In this document: positions 52,429 through 61,874 of the stretch, piece by piece | Layout: each line of letters begins with the position of its first letter | Numbering within the stretch: the first letter of the stretch is position 1 | NCBI GenBank assembly: GCA_035712365.1 | Contig: DASTAW010000003.1 | Location: forward strand, 1 to 64,000 | Direction: 5' to 3' | DNA: 64,000 nucleotides | Origin: Terriglobia bacterium | GTDB taxonomy: Bacteria > Acidobacteriota > Terriglobia > UBA7540 | The notes under the pieces: generated by a model | Seen by the model: only the letters and a program-made list of their open reading frames with translations | What the model was told of the DNA's origin: nothing | Database searches by the model: none | Translations under genes and position numbers: made by a program

Positions 52429-52563
52429 AAGCTTCCCAAGCAATTGCGGCCTTCCGCAGGGCGAATCCATTTCGCCGGCGCTTATGCGGACAACATGTCC
52501 TGGGGGATGGAGGCCGCTACGCGCTCGGCCAAGCGCGTGGCGAAAGTGATCGACGAGGCATGA
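52429..52563 (+). pseudogene. 3' relic of a flavin amine-oxidase-type gene
   Basis: In the frame ending at TGA 52561 the DNA encodes KLPKQLRPSAGRIHFAGAYA then DNMSWGMEAATRSAKRVAKV and IDEA-stop. GRIHFAGAYADNMSWGMEAA is, from memory, the C-terminal FAD-contact segment of a flavin monoamine oxidase/FAD-dependent oxidoreductase family. Only about 44 codons survive, with no start or upstream domain. It now lies in the receptor's leader, between its promoter and ATG. Confidence 0.6.
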
Positions 52564-52653
52564 TGCGGCGTCTGCGCGTCCATCAAGTCAATTTGCGGGA
52601 TGAGATAACAGCACTGCCTGTGTAATTGGAGAGGAATGGGAGGAGTAATCACC

Positions 52654-55600
52654 ATGAGAGTCGCAAGTTGCAGACGCCTGGTCGACAGCTTTGTGGGGCT
52701 TTATTTCCTTGTGCTGCTAGCAGCAGGGGGCGTCCCGGGCTGGGCTCAGCAAGTGAACGCGACTTTGAGTGGGACAGTACGCGATGCCAGCGGCGCCGTC
52801 GTGCCGCAGACAAGCCTCACGGTTAAAAACGTCAGCACAGGGGGCATTACGACGACGGTTTCCGATGGGTCTGGAAATTATATTTTTCCGTCACTTCGTC
52901 CCGCCACATACATCCTTTCCGCAGAAAAGAACGGCTTCAATACAACGGAGATTTCCAGCATCACTCTGGCGGTCTACGAGAAGTCCACAATCGATGTCGT
53001 CTTGCGTGTGGGACAGGTGAGGCAAACCGTGGAAGTGAAAGGCGCCTCACCACTTGTCAGCACGACGAGCGCCAGCGTCGGCACACTTATTGGCGAGCGC
53101 GAAACCCTCGATCTCCCACTTAACGCCCGCCGCACGAGTGCATTGGCCCTGCTGGTTCCAGCCGTTGCTAATACTTCCGGAAATTCTCTAACTTCGGCCA
53201 ATGGAAATGGTTCAGGTTTCAACCAGACCAGCTTCAGTTCGGTAGGAAGCACCTCTGCCAGCAACCTGGTGTTGATTGACGGTATGCTCAATCGAGCGCT
53301 CAACAATGGAGGATTTGCTCTGGATCTCGCTCCGGAGATGGTGAAGGAATTCAAAATCCAAAACAATGTCTACGACGCCACCTACGGTGTTGCTGCCGGC
53401 GCCGTGATGAATATCGTCACCCCATCAGGAACAAACCAGTTTCACGGCTCTGCGTGGGACTACCTTCGCAACAAAGTGCTGGATGCCCGCAACTTTTTTG
53501 CCCTTAACCAGACCGATCCGGTCACCGGCGCAGAGATCCCTGGCTCCGCGCGGCCGGAATTTATCAGGAACCAGTTTGGCTTCTCGGTCGGTGGGCCAAT
53601 TCGGAAGAACAAGACATTCTTTTTTGGAAGTTATGAGGCATTGCGATTGGTTCAAGGCGAGACATCAACCTCCGTTGTGCCCACTGCCGCTGAGCGGGCA
53701 GGAGATTTCAGCTCTTTTCTTACTGGCCAAAACATCAATCTTTGCGGCGCCGGCGGTCCCGCTAACCTTAACTTTGATTCAGGGCAACTGTTTGATCCGG
53801 CCAGTGAGTACCAATTCACGTGCCCAGCCGGAAGCGCCCTGGCAGGCTCGACTGTACTTGCGGGGCAGCCGGTTGCTGGCAACATTGTCAGCAGCATCAA
53901 TCCCGTTGCACAGAAGGTCTTGTCACTCTTCCCGACGCCAAACGCGCCCGGCATCGTCAACTTCATAAACGGCAAGCCACTGCGCGAGCAGGACGACACG
54001 ATTCTAATTCGAATTGATGAAAACCTCTCTGCGAAAGATCAGTTGTTCGGCCACTATGTATTTGGCAACGCCAACGTATTTAACCCGGGCAATTTTGATC
54101 CTTTTAATACCTTTCAGCATTATCGAGGTCAGAATGGCGTGATAGGGTGGACGCACGTGTTCTCACCGACATTGCTGAGCGAAGCGCGCGTGGGCGTTTT
54201 TCGAGGTTACCTGAAACGAAACTGCGCAGAGTGCCCCCACCCTCCTGGTACGCTGGCTGGCTTCGGAATTCAAGGCGTTGCTGCCTCTTCAACCGAAACT
54301 GAAATAATGCCTTCTGTCGTTTTCGCCAATTTCGCCGAATGGGGAGACGGTGGGTACAACCCGGATGTCGTTCCGGACATGCTGGAAAAATTCGAAGGGA
54401 CGCTGACTAAGATCCGCGGGCGGCACACCATCGCCGTTGGCGGCGATTTTAACTTTTACCAGCTTATCGGGTACCAGGACCCCGCCCAGCTTAACGGGCA
54501 GATCTTCTACAACGGTCAGTACTCTTCATTGGCCGGAGCAGTTCCCGATGCCAGTACGATTTCCGATTTGGCTGATATGGAGTTAGGGTTTCCATCCTCC
54601 GGGAATTACATGAAAAATGCATTCGTCAATGACTACGTTGGAGGAGGTTGGTTCAGCCTGTTTGGCCAGGACACCGTTCGAGTAAGCGATCGATTGAGTC
54701 TTCAGCTCGGCCTGAGGTGGGAATACCGCAAGCAACCCCACGACAGGCACGATAAGATCGCAACGATTTTCCCGCTCAGCAACAGTTTCACGCCGGGAGA
54801 CGCACTTCTGGTTACTGCGCTCCCCGACGCCGAAAATGACGTCCTCTGTTCTCAATCATATTTCATCTCGGCAACGGGGCAGTGCCTCGTGATGACATCG
54901 GCACAGCGGGCGCAATTCGGCCTCACCGGCGGCAAACGCCGACAGGTCAGCCTGGGTGATAGGTGGCATAATTTCGCGCCGCGGCTTGGCATTTCGTGGC
55001 GACCCACAAATTCGAATAGCTTAGTGATCCACGGCGGCGCCGGAATCTTTTATGACTTACCCGAAACCAATCAACTGGTCGCATACAATAACAACAATCC
55101 TGTCAATTCGCAGACGCTCCTTTACGAGCCGGCGATCGGAGAGCCTCCTCCTCTAACGAATGGCGCTCCAACCACCACCGAGACGATGTTTGCCGGAGCT
55201 GCGGGTGCGGCAATACCGCTCTCCGCAGTCGGTGGGCAGGTTCAAGCGCTGCCGATGTACTTTACGCCCACGGTTTATGAATGGAGTTTAATGGTAGATT
55301 CGCAATTCGCGCAAAACTGGGCGTTGGAGGTTGGCTATATCGGGAATCGTGGTGTCCACCTGAGTACGTACTATTCTCCCGGAAATCAGGCCAGGCCAGG
55401 AGTGGGCGATATCGGTCCGCGGCGAGTATGGCCGGATCTCGGCGCCTTTACCTACAACGCCTACAACGGTATCTCACGATACAACGCGCTAACGGCCAGA
55501 GTGACCAAGAGATTTTCGCAAGGACTCTCTGTTCTGGCTGCGTATACCTATTCGAAGCAACTGGATTTTAACGGAGGCGACTCGTCTGAAGTCACGCTTC

Positions 55601-56202
55601 TGCAAGACGCCAATAACCCCAGGGCCAGCTATTCTGTCGGCGATATCGACGTCCCTCAGGTGCTATCGATTAGCCCTATTTGGGAGCTGCCATTCGGCAG
55701 TGGTCGACGGTACCTCAATCGCACAGGTTTGGCCAACGCTCTTGCAGGCGGGTGGGAGTTCAGCGGCATTGTCACTTTCCAGAGTGGAAACCCATATACC
55801 ATATATTCTCCTGAAGACTATTCGAACAGTGGGTCCGCGTCCCCACAACCTGACAGGACATGCAACGGGGCTGGCCCGAAAACTGTCGAGGAGTGGTTCG
55901 ATACGAGTTGTTTTACCACTGCTCCCCTTGCACTCGCCCTCGCCAACGGAGCGCCCCGATTTGGCAACTCCGGCCGCAACATCTTATTTGGTCCGAGTCT
56001 TAAACAATGGGACATCTCCTTTATCAAGCGCAACCAGATCAGCGAACGCTTTACCCTGGAATTTCGGGCGGAATTTTTCAACCTGTTTAATCGTCCCCAT
56101 TTTGGTAATCCCGCCTCTACAACGGATACCGGTGACTTCGGTCTGATCGAGGGCGCGGGAAGTCCGCGGGACATTCAGTTCGGGCTGAAGTTGAGCTTTT
56201 AG
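52654..56202 (+). CDS. Oar-like TonB-dependent outer-membrane receptor (1)
   Basis: 1182 residues from the ATG at 52654, which has GGGAGGAG 8 nt upstream; an ATG at 52636 overlaps that site. After a signal peptide (cleaved at GWAQQ), residues 25-110 form a carboxypeptidase-regulatory-like beta-sandwich (LSGTVRDASGAVVPQTSLTVKN...GNYIFPSLRPATYILSAEK). Then follow a plug-like domain (ERETLDLPLNARRTSAL) and a large barrel (NQFHGSAWDYLRNKVLDARNFF, IRNQFGFSVGGPIRKNKTFFFGSYEALR). It ends in FGLKLSF, a C-terminal aromatic as in barrels. It probably imports an oligosaccharide from the glycan degraded by neighbouring hydrolases. Controlled by the IclR-type site. Confidence 0.92.
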   Translation: MRVASCRRLVDSFVGLYFLVLLAAGGVPGWAQQVNATLSGTVRDASGAVVPQTSLTVKNVSTGGITTTVSDGSGNYIFPSLRPATYILSAEKNGFNTTEISSITLAVYEKSTIDVVLRVGQVRQTVEVKGASPLVSTTSASVGTLIGERETLDLPLNARRTSALALLVPAVANTSGNSLTSANGNGSGFNQTSFSSVGSTSASNLVLIDGMLNRALNNGGFALDLAPEMVKEFKIQNNVYDATYGVAAGAVMNIVTPSGTNQFHGSAWDYLRNKVLDARNFFALNQTDPVTGAEIPGSARPEFIRNQFGFSVGGPIRKNKTFFFGSYEALRLVQGETSTSVVPTAAERAGDFSSFLTGQNINLCGAGGPANLNFDSGQLFDPASEYQFTCPAGSALAGSTVLAGQPVAGNIVSSINPVAQKVLSLFPTPNAPGIVNFINGKPLREQDDTILIRIDENLSAKDQLFGHYVFGNANVFNPGNFDPFNTFQHYRGQNGVIGWTHVFSPTLLSEARVGVFRGYLKRNCAECPHPPGTLAGFGIQGVAASSTETEIMPSVVFANFAEWGDGGYNPDVVPDMLEKFEGTLTKIRGRHTIAVGGDFNFYQLIGYQDPAQLNGQIFYNGQYSSLAGAVPDASTISDLADMELGFPSSGNYMKNAFVNDYVGGGWFSLFGQDTVRVSDRLSLQLGLRWEYRKQPHDRHDKIATIFPLSNSFTPGDALLVTALPDAENDVLCSQSYFISATGQCLVMTSAQRAQFGLTGGKRRQVSLGDRWHNFAPRLGISWRPTNSNSLVIHGGAGIFYDLPETNQLVAYNNNNPVNSQTLLYEPAIGEPPPLTNGAPTTTETMFAGAAGAAIPLSAVGGQVQALPMYFTPTVYEWSLMVDSQFAQNWALEVGYIGNRGVHLSTYYSPGNQARPGVGDIGPRRVWPDLGAFTYNAYNGISRYNALTARVTKRFSQGLSVLAAYTYSKQLDFNGGDSSEVTLLQDANNPRASYSVGDIDVPQVLSISPIWELPFGSGRRYLNRTGLANALAGGWEFSGIVTFQSGNPYTIYSPEDYSNSGSASPQPDRTCNGAGPKTVEEWFDTSCFTTAPLALALANGAPRFGNSGRNILFGPSLKQWDISFIKRNQISERFTLEFRAEFFNLFNRPHFGNPASTTDTGDFGLIEGAGSPRDIQFGLKLSF

Positions 56203-56274
56203 GCAGCAACGGGAAACAGAGGAGAAGTTGCACGGTAAGCACAGAATCCTCTGTTTCCAGGACGGAGGCAAGAC

Positions 56275-59200
56275 ATGAAACTGTATTTGCTTTCAGGGAA
56301 GATATCTCATGCCGGCGAAGCGCGAATCCGCCTTCAGGGTTTATGGCTGGCTCTGGTATTGGCCATTGTTTGCTCGCTTCCTGCCGCCGCACAAACAAGT
56401 TTGTCAACAGTACGAGGGGCTGTTACCGATCAGTCGGGCGCTTTAGTACCCGGCGCACAGGTCCGGTTGATAGATCTGTCGACGAATATTGCTGTCCGGA
56501 CTGTCAGTACGGATGCCAATGGCAACTACGAGATACCTTTCGTAAAGGGAGGCCATTACGAACTTACGGCGTCACACACTGGATTTGACACCTATACTCA
56601 AACGGACATTTTCCTCGCCAGCAATGAAACCAAGCGCGTAGACGCTGTGTTGCACGTTGGTTCAACCGCCACCAAAGTGACCGTGAGTGGGGCGGCGAAG
56701 GTGATCCAGACCGAGGGCGGATCTATTGGTGGCACTTTCACTGCCAGTGAGTACAAAGTTCTTCCGATTCCTGGGAACTCCTATTCTTCTCCGACCGACG
56801 TTCTTGCCACCATGCCTCTACTTCAGTTTGACAGGGAAAACGCATTCAACCCGACCCTGGCCGGGCAGGGCGGCAACCAATTTAATATGAGCATGGACGG
56901 GGTTCTCGAAGAGAACGTCAACACACAGACTGTCAATATGGAGGATGCCGATGAGGTAAGACTCTTGGGTGTCAATAACAGCGCGGAGTACAGCAGGATC
57001 GCAACCTACGATGTCGTCACCAAACGTGGCACGGACAAATTCCACGGAGAGCTGGAATACTACCTGCGCAACTCGGCATTGGGCGCGCGAGGCTTTTTTG
57101 ATTCAACCAAGCAACCGATCATCTACAACACGATGACCGCGGAGGCCTCCGGTCCGCTGGGCCACCGGACCTATTTCTACGGCATGTGGAATGGCGAGCG
57201 CGTTAAGCAGCACACATCTTATCTGACGACCGTGCCCACCGATTTGATGCGGGCCGGGGATTTCTCCCAGTTGCTGCCCTCGACTGTCATTACAAACCCA
57301 GCGACCGGGGCGCCCTATCCAGGAAACGTTATCCCCCCCTCTGACCTTAGCTCCTCTCCGGCCTCAGCCGTGGCTCTGGCGACGCAAAACAATTACATTC
57401 CAAGACCGAACATCGGCGGGCCAAACGCACTGGTTAATAATTTCACATTTGTTTGGCCATACCCTGGAGACCAATACAATGCTGATGTTTACGTCGGCAG
57501 AGTTGACCACACATTTTCCGAAAAGGACTCCATTTACGGCAGATTCTCCAGTTACTTTCCCAAGTATATTTTGGCCGGCAACTACCCGGCCCTCGGAAGT
57601 AGCCGCACGAGGACCAGCTATTCATGGGCGGTGAATGAGACCCACATCTTTGCGCCGAATCTGCTCAATTCCTTCCAATTTGGTGGCAATTATGACTGGG
57701 TAGAGAATGGCCAACCCCTTAATGGGTTTGTTACCCCCAATGGCGCCGATGTTGTATCGAAAATTGGTTTGCAGGGCGTGAATCCCGGAAACTTGTCAGG
57801 CGAGGGCTTCCCTGACATGAGCATCAATGGATTGCCGACTATGAACGCTGCTGAGAATGGAGGAACCTCAGTCGATGCCAAAAATTATTCGTATACTGAC
57901 GATGTGACTTGGGTGAAGGGCCGGCACGTCGTCAAGTTCGGTGCACAAATCAGGACGTACTACACCCGGAACGATCTGATTCCTGACACAACATTCGGAA
58001 GCTTCGCGTTTGACGGCCGTTTCAGCGGCTACCCCTATGCGGACTTCCTGCTGGGCCTACCTGGCACAAGCACACGGCTCGCTCCGATTGTGGACAGGTC
58101 GCAGCACGCTTACGAAATGGGCTACTACGCGACGGATACCTTCAAGGTGAATCGGCGCTTGACCCTGACCTATGGTCTACGCTGGGACTATTTTGGGTCG
58201 CCAACCTTTGGAGACGGCCTGCAGTACAATTGGGACGCGGCCACTGGAAATATCATCGTCTCGCAGGCAAATCTGTCCAAGGTCAGCCCCCTGTTTCCAA
58301 GCAACATTGGAGTTGTGGCTGGAAATCCCACGCCGAGCCCGGACGGCAAAAATTTTGTGCCACGAGTTTCGGCGGCATATCTCCTGGACGAGAAGACAGT
58401 CATTCGGGGCGGTTATGGAATCTTTAACGAGGCCTTGGGTCCGTTCACCATAACCCAGACGCAGCCATCGCAGGGAACAGGCCCGTTCGAACTTAGTGAG
58501 ACCTATATCAACGCATTCCAAAACGGAACATCCGGACCAACGGTCTTCAGCTTCCCGAATCCTTTTCCCGGCACCGGCGCTCAGGTTCCATCGCAAAACC
58601 CTACCGGGTTTCCTCAACAAACGAAAAACGGGATGATTCACCAATGGAACCTCTCCGTGGAGAGACAAATCGCCAGTGTGGGCGTGCGCGTCTCTTATGT
58701 CGGCTCCAAGGGGAGCGATCTCAACTACTTCATCAATACGGACCTGCCTGTGCCGAGTTCGACGCCGTTCGACATCAGCTTGTTGCCGTACCCGCAATTC
58801 GTGGCAACCAACCTTCAACGTAACAACGGTAGCTCGGAATATAACGCTCTCAGCATCGAGGGGAAACGCAGAGTAGGTGCGGTTACCTTCGATTGGAACT
58901 GGACCTGGGCGTCGAATCTTGACACAATGGAAAACCTGCAAAATCCCTATGGTCCGCTTCCGTGGAACCATGATTATCTGACCCCTCATAACAGGGTTGT
59001 CCTGAACACAATGTGGGAGATCCCCGTTGGCAGAGGGCGGCGATTTGGTGCGAAATTGCCGGGCGCAGTCAATCAAGTAGTCGGGGGATGGAGCCTCTAC
59101 TGGATAAGTTATTTCGAATCTGGCCTGTGGTTCACGCCGCAGTTTTCCGGGTCCGATCCTTCCAATACGAATACTTTCAGTCCAATTCCGGACCGGATTT

Positions 59201-59553
59201 GCAATGGGAACTTTCCGCCCAACCAACGCAGCATTAACGGGTGGTTTAACACGTCCTGTTTTGCTGTTCCTCCCAACGGAAGATTTGGAAACAGCGGTGT
59301 CAACATCCTGGAAGGGCCAGGCTTGAACAATCAAAGTGTCAGTTTGACCAAGAACTTTCCTGTGACTGAACGCGTGCACATTGAATTTTCGGCCATGGCC
59401 TCAAACGTTTTTAACCACCCGAACTTCGAAAATCCGGGCACCAACGACATTACGGTTCCGGGAGCGGGTGTGATAGGTGCCGTCCCCGATTATTACAGCG
59501 CAGTGAAGGCAGGGCCCCGGCTGGTTGAAGGACGACTCCGCGTCCTTTGGTAG
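56275..59553 (+). CDS. Oar-like TonB-dependent outer-membrane receptor (2)
   Basis: 1092 residues; GGAGG lies 6 nt before the ATG. Signal peptide cleaved near LPAAAQ, then a regulatory-like sandwich (STVRGAVTDQSGALVPGAQVRLIDLSTN...GNYEIPFVKGGHYELTASH), plug and barrel (FHGELEYYLRNSALGARGFFDSTKQP, RTYFYGMWNGERVKQ). It ends RLVEGRLRVLW, again aromatic. It follows receptor 1 by 72 nt with no terminator seen, so the two form an operon; they are only distantly similar in the barrel, suggesting different ligands or a cooperating pair. Confidence 0.92.
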   Translation: MKLYLLSGKISHAGEARIRLQGLWLALVLAIVCSLPAAAQTSLSTVRGAVTDQSGALVPGAQVRLIDLSTNIAVRTVSTDANGNYEIPFVKGGHYELTASHTGFDTYTQTDIFLASNETKRVDAVLHVGSTATKVTVSGAAKVIQTEGGSIGGTFTASEYKVLPIPGNSYSSPTDVLATMPLLQFDRENAFNPTLAGQGGNQFNMSMDGVLEENVNTQTVNMEDADEVRLLGVNNSAEYSRIATYDVVTKRGTDKFHGELEYYLRNSALGARGFFDSTKQPIIYNTMTAEASGPLGHRTYFYGMWNGERVKQHTSYLTTVPTDLMRAGDFSQLLPSTVITNPATGAPYPGNVIPPSDLSSSPASAVALATQNNYIPRPNIGGPNALVNNFTFVWPYPGDQYNADVYVGRVDHTFSEKDSIYGRFSSYFPKYILAGNYPALGSSRTRTSYSWAVNETHIFAPNLLNSFQFGGNYDWVENGQPLNGFVTPNGADVVSKIGLQGVNPGNLSGEGFPDMSINGLPTMNAAENGGTSVDAKNYSYTDDVTWVKGRHVVKFGAQIRTYYTRNDLIPDTTFGSFAFDGRFSGYPYADFLLGLPGTSTRLAPIVDRSQHAYEMGYYATDTFKVNRRLTLTYGLRWDYFGSPTFGDGLQYNWDAATGNIIVSQANLSKVSPLFPSNIGVVAGNPTPSPDGKNFVPRVSAAYLLDEKTVIRGGYGIFNEALGPFTITQTQPSQGTGPFELSETYINAFQNGTSGPTVFSFPNPFPGTGAQVPSQNPTGFPQQTKNGMIHQWNLSVERQIASVGVRVSYVGSKGSDLNYFINTDLPVPSSTPFDISLLPYPQFVATNLQRNNGSSEYNALSIEGKRRVGAVTFDWNWTWASNLDTMENLQNPYGPLPWNHDYLTPHNRVVLNTMWEIPVGRGRRFGAKLPGAVNQVVGGWSLYWISYFESGLWFTPQFSGSDPSNTNTFSPIPDRICNGNFPPNQRSINGWFNTSCFAVPPNGRFGNSGVNILEGPGLNNQSVSLTKNFPVTERVHIEFSAMASNVFNHPNFENPGTNDITVPGAGVIGAVPDYYSAVKAGPRLVEGRLRVLW

Positions 59554-59757
59554 TCTCTCCGGAAATTGGAGACGGAGCCAGACTTTTTGGAAGGGTACGT
59601 TTAGCTCTCAGGATAATTCTGCCTACGGACAGGGGGTCGCTTCGTTCTCATTGTGACAGAAGGTGGTTGCCCCAGTTGTTGCGGAAGTGTCGTCATCCTG
59701 TCTCTTTAAGCCTTTTTTTGCCTACAAGCAGTTGCAGCCGATGCAGGAGGCTCTTTG

Positions 59758-61818
59758 ATGCGCAAGTTCGAGTTCACCACGCTGCTTATGTTCTTCCTAT
59801 TTCCAGTCTGGGGGCTTGCTGCTCACAACCCCTTGCTGCCGCGGCCGCAGCAGATCACTTATGGCACAGGACATGTGGCTCTCCGGGGCCTGGCGATTGA
59901 GTTCGCTTCGGCGCCAGCCCCTGAAGATCGCTTTGCCGCTGAGCAACTCGCAAAATGGCTGGGATCCCGTGCTGGCGCTGAAATCCCCATTCGTGAAGTT
60001 AAGGGAAATGGTCCTGCCATCGTGCTGGAACGCACCGGAGCGGTGGATGCTCTGCCGATGCCGGGTGAAAAGCCCGGTCCTGATTCGCGCGAGGCGTACG
60101 AGCTGAAGGTCAGGCCCAGCGGAGTGACCGTCCGCGCTCGTTCCTCAGCGGGAATCTTCTACGGCGCCGAAACGCTGCGGCAATTGGTTGAAGGCGAGGG
60201 CGAGCAGGCGGTCCTGCCCGAGGTTGACATCCACGACTGGCCCAGCCTGGCTTATCGGGGAACAATGGTAGACATGAGCCACGGGCCGCTGCCCACGGCT
60301 GAGGAAGTCGAGCGGCAACTGGATTTCATGGCGCGCTGGAAGGCGAATCAATACTACTTCTACAGCGAAGACAGCATCGAGCTGAAGGGCTTTCCGCTGA
60401 TCAACCCGGAGGGCCGGTTTACGCAAGATCAGGTCCGGGAGATTATTGCCTACGCCCGCCAGCGCCACATTGACGTGGTTCCCTGCCTGGAGCTTTACGG
60501 CCACCAGCACGATCTGTTTCGCGTGGAGCGCTACTCAAGCCTTTCCGACCTTGCCCATGGAACTGAATTTGATCCGCGCAACCCGGAAGTCATGAAACTA
60601 CTCGCCAACTGGATCAATCAGCTTGCCGAGTTATTTCCCAGCCGCTTCGTGCATATTGGGTTCGATGAGACGTTCCAGATTCAAATGGCCGTGAAGGAAG
60701 GTGGTACCGGATCAAGCCCCACCAAGCTGTTTGTCGATCAGTTGAACAATGTCGCTCGGCTGTTCGAGCAGCGGGGCAAGCACGTGATGGCCTGGGCCGA
60801 CATCATGGTGAAGTATCCGGAGATTGTGTCCCAAATGCCGGCCGGCATTGTTGCGGTGGCTTGGCATTATGAGCCCGAACCGGATCCGGAATACAAATAC
60901 TGGCTGGGACCCTTGGCTGCCAAAGGCGTGCCCCATATTGTTGCGACTGGCGTGACCAGTTGGAACCAGATCGCGACAAACTTTGACAGGACGTTTGAGA
61001 ACATCAGCACCTTTCTCGCAGCCGGCCGCAAGTCTCATGCCATCGGCTTGATCAATACCGTCTGGACCGACGACGGCCAGATGCTGATGCGGATGGCGTG
61101 GCCTGGCATCGCTTATGGGGCGGCGGCGCCCTGGCAATCGGCTCCGATGGATAAGGCGATGTTCTTTTCCGACTACGCGCGGGTGATGTACGCGCCGGCC
61201 GTCTCCTCTGAAGTGGCCGTCGCCTTGGAGGATCTCAACAAGTCTGAGTTGGCGTTGGAGGGAATTCTTGGGGACGAGACGATGGTCGCGCTTTGGCGGG
61301 AACCCTTCGATCCCCAGATACTGAAGAAATGTACGGCGGGCCAAAGTGATCTGCGGCAGACGCGCCTTCTGGCTGAAGACGCACAAGAGCATCTGGATCG
61401 CGCCTTGAGCCTGGGCGGCGACAGGACAACCCTCGAAAGCCTGCTGTTCGGCAGCCGGCTGCTTGACTACGCAGGTCAAAAATTCCAGACGCCGCCGGAG
61501 CTTGAGGAGCTGTGGCAGAAGCTGGGCCCAACGCGTCCTGGTAATGAGATATGGTGGAATGAGTGGGAGTCAATGACGACCTATCAGGACCATTCGCGGC
61601 TGGTCGACCTGATGGACACCATCACGGAGTTGCGTGCAAAATACCGCTCGGCTTGGCTCGAGGAATACACTCCATACCGTCTGGCCTCTGCGATCGGAAG
61701 GTGGAACGCGGAGTACGAATATTGGCGGCGCATGCAAAGCCGGTTGCTGACGTTCTCGGAATCTTCTCGGGAAGGAGAGAAGCTTCCGCCGCTTGAAACG
61801 CTTGCCGGGGCGCAGTAG
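59758..61818 (+). CDS. GH20 beta-N-acetylhexosaminidase (copy 2)
   Basis: 686 residues; AGGAGG lies 7 nt before the ATG at 59758. Signal peptide (TTLLMFFLFPVWGLAA), GH20b-like domain and catalytic barrel with D303-E304 in HIGFDETFQ. From AAHNPLLPRP to DLFRVERY (residues 21-259) it differs from copy 1 at about 13 positions, and about 100 residues (RGLAIEF... to ETLRQL) are identical. Beyond that similarity drops sharply. It follows the second receptor by 200 nt, in the receptor direction. Likely specificity is GlcNAc or GalNAc, perhaps different from copy 1 because the divergent part holds the active-site loops. Confidence 0.9.
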   Translation: MRKFEFTTLLMFFLFPVWGLAAHNPLLPRPQQITYGTGHVALRGLAIEFASAPAPEDRFAAEQLAKWLGSRAGAEIPIREVKGNGPAIVLERTGAVDALPMPGEKPGPDSREAYELKVRPSGVTVRARSSAGIFYGAETLRQLVEGEGEQAVLPEVDIHDWPSLAYRGTMVDMSHGPLPTAEEVERQLDFMARWKANQYYFYSEDSIELKGFPLINPEGRFTQDQVREIIAYARQRHIDVVPCLELYGHQHDLFRVERYSSLSDLAHGTEFDPRNPEVMKLLANWINQLAELFPSRFVHIGFDETFQIQMAVKEGGTGSSPTKLFVDQLNNVARLFEQRGKHVMAWADIMVKYPEIVSQMPAGIVAVAWHYEPEPDPEYKYWLGPLAAKGVPHIVATGVTSWNQIATNFDRTFENISTFLAAGRKSHAIGLINTVWTDDGQMLMRMAWPGIAYGAAAPWQSAPMDKAMFFSDYARVMYAPAVSSEVAVALEDLNKSELALEGILGDETMVALWREPFDPQILKKCTAGQSDLRQTRLLAEDAQEHLDRALSLGGDRTTLESLLFGSRLLDYAGQKFQTPPELEELWQKLGPTRPGNEIWWNEWESMTTYQDHSRLVDLMDTITELRAKYRSAWLEEYTPYRLASAIGRWNAEYEYWRRMQSRLLTFSESSREGEKLPPLETLAGAQ

Positions 61819-61874
61819 CCTCGACCCCTGCAATGAAGTTCGAGAAAGCAGAAACCGAACGAGGAATTTCCACG

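Noticed and set aside
58177-59379. 400-codon frame antisense to the second TonB receptor
   Set aside because: No motif, and the sense frame has a consistent receptor architecture with signal peptide and ribosome site.
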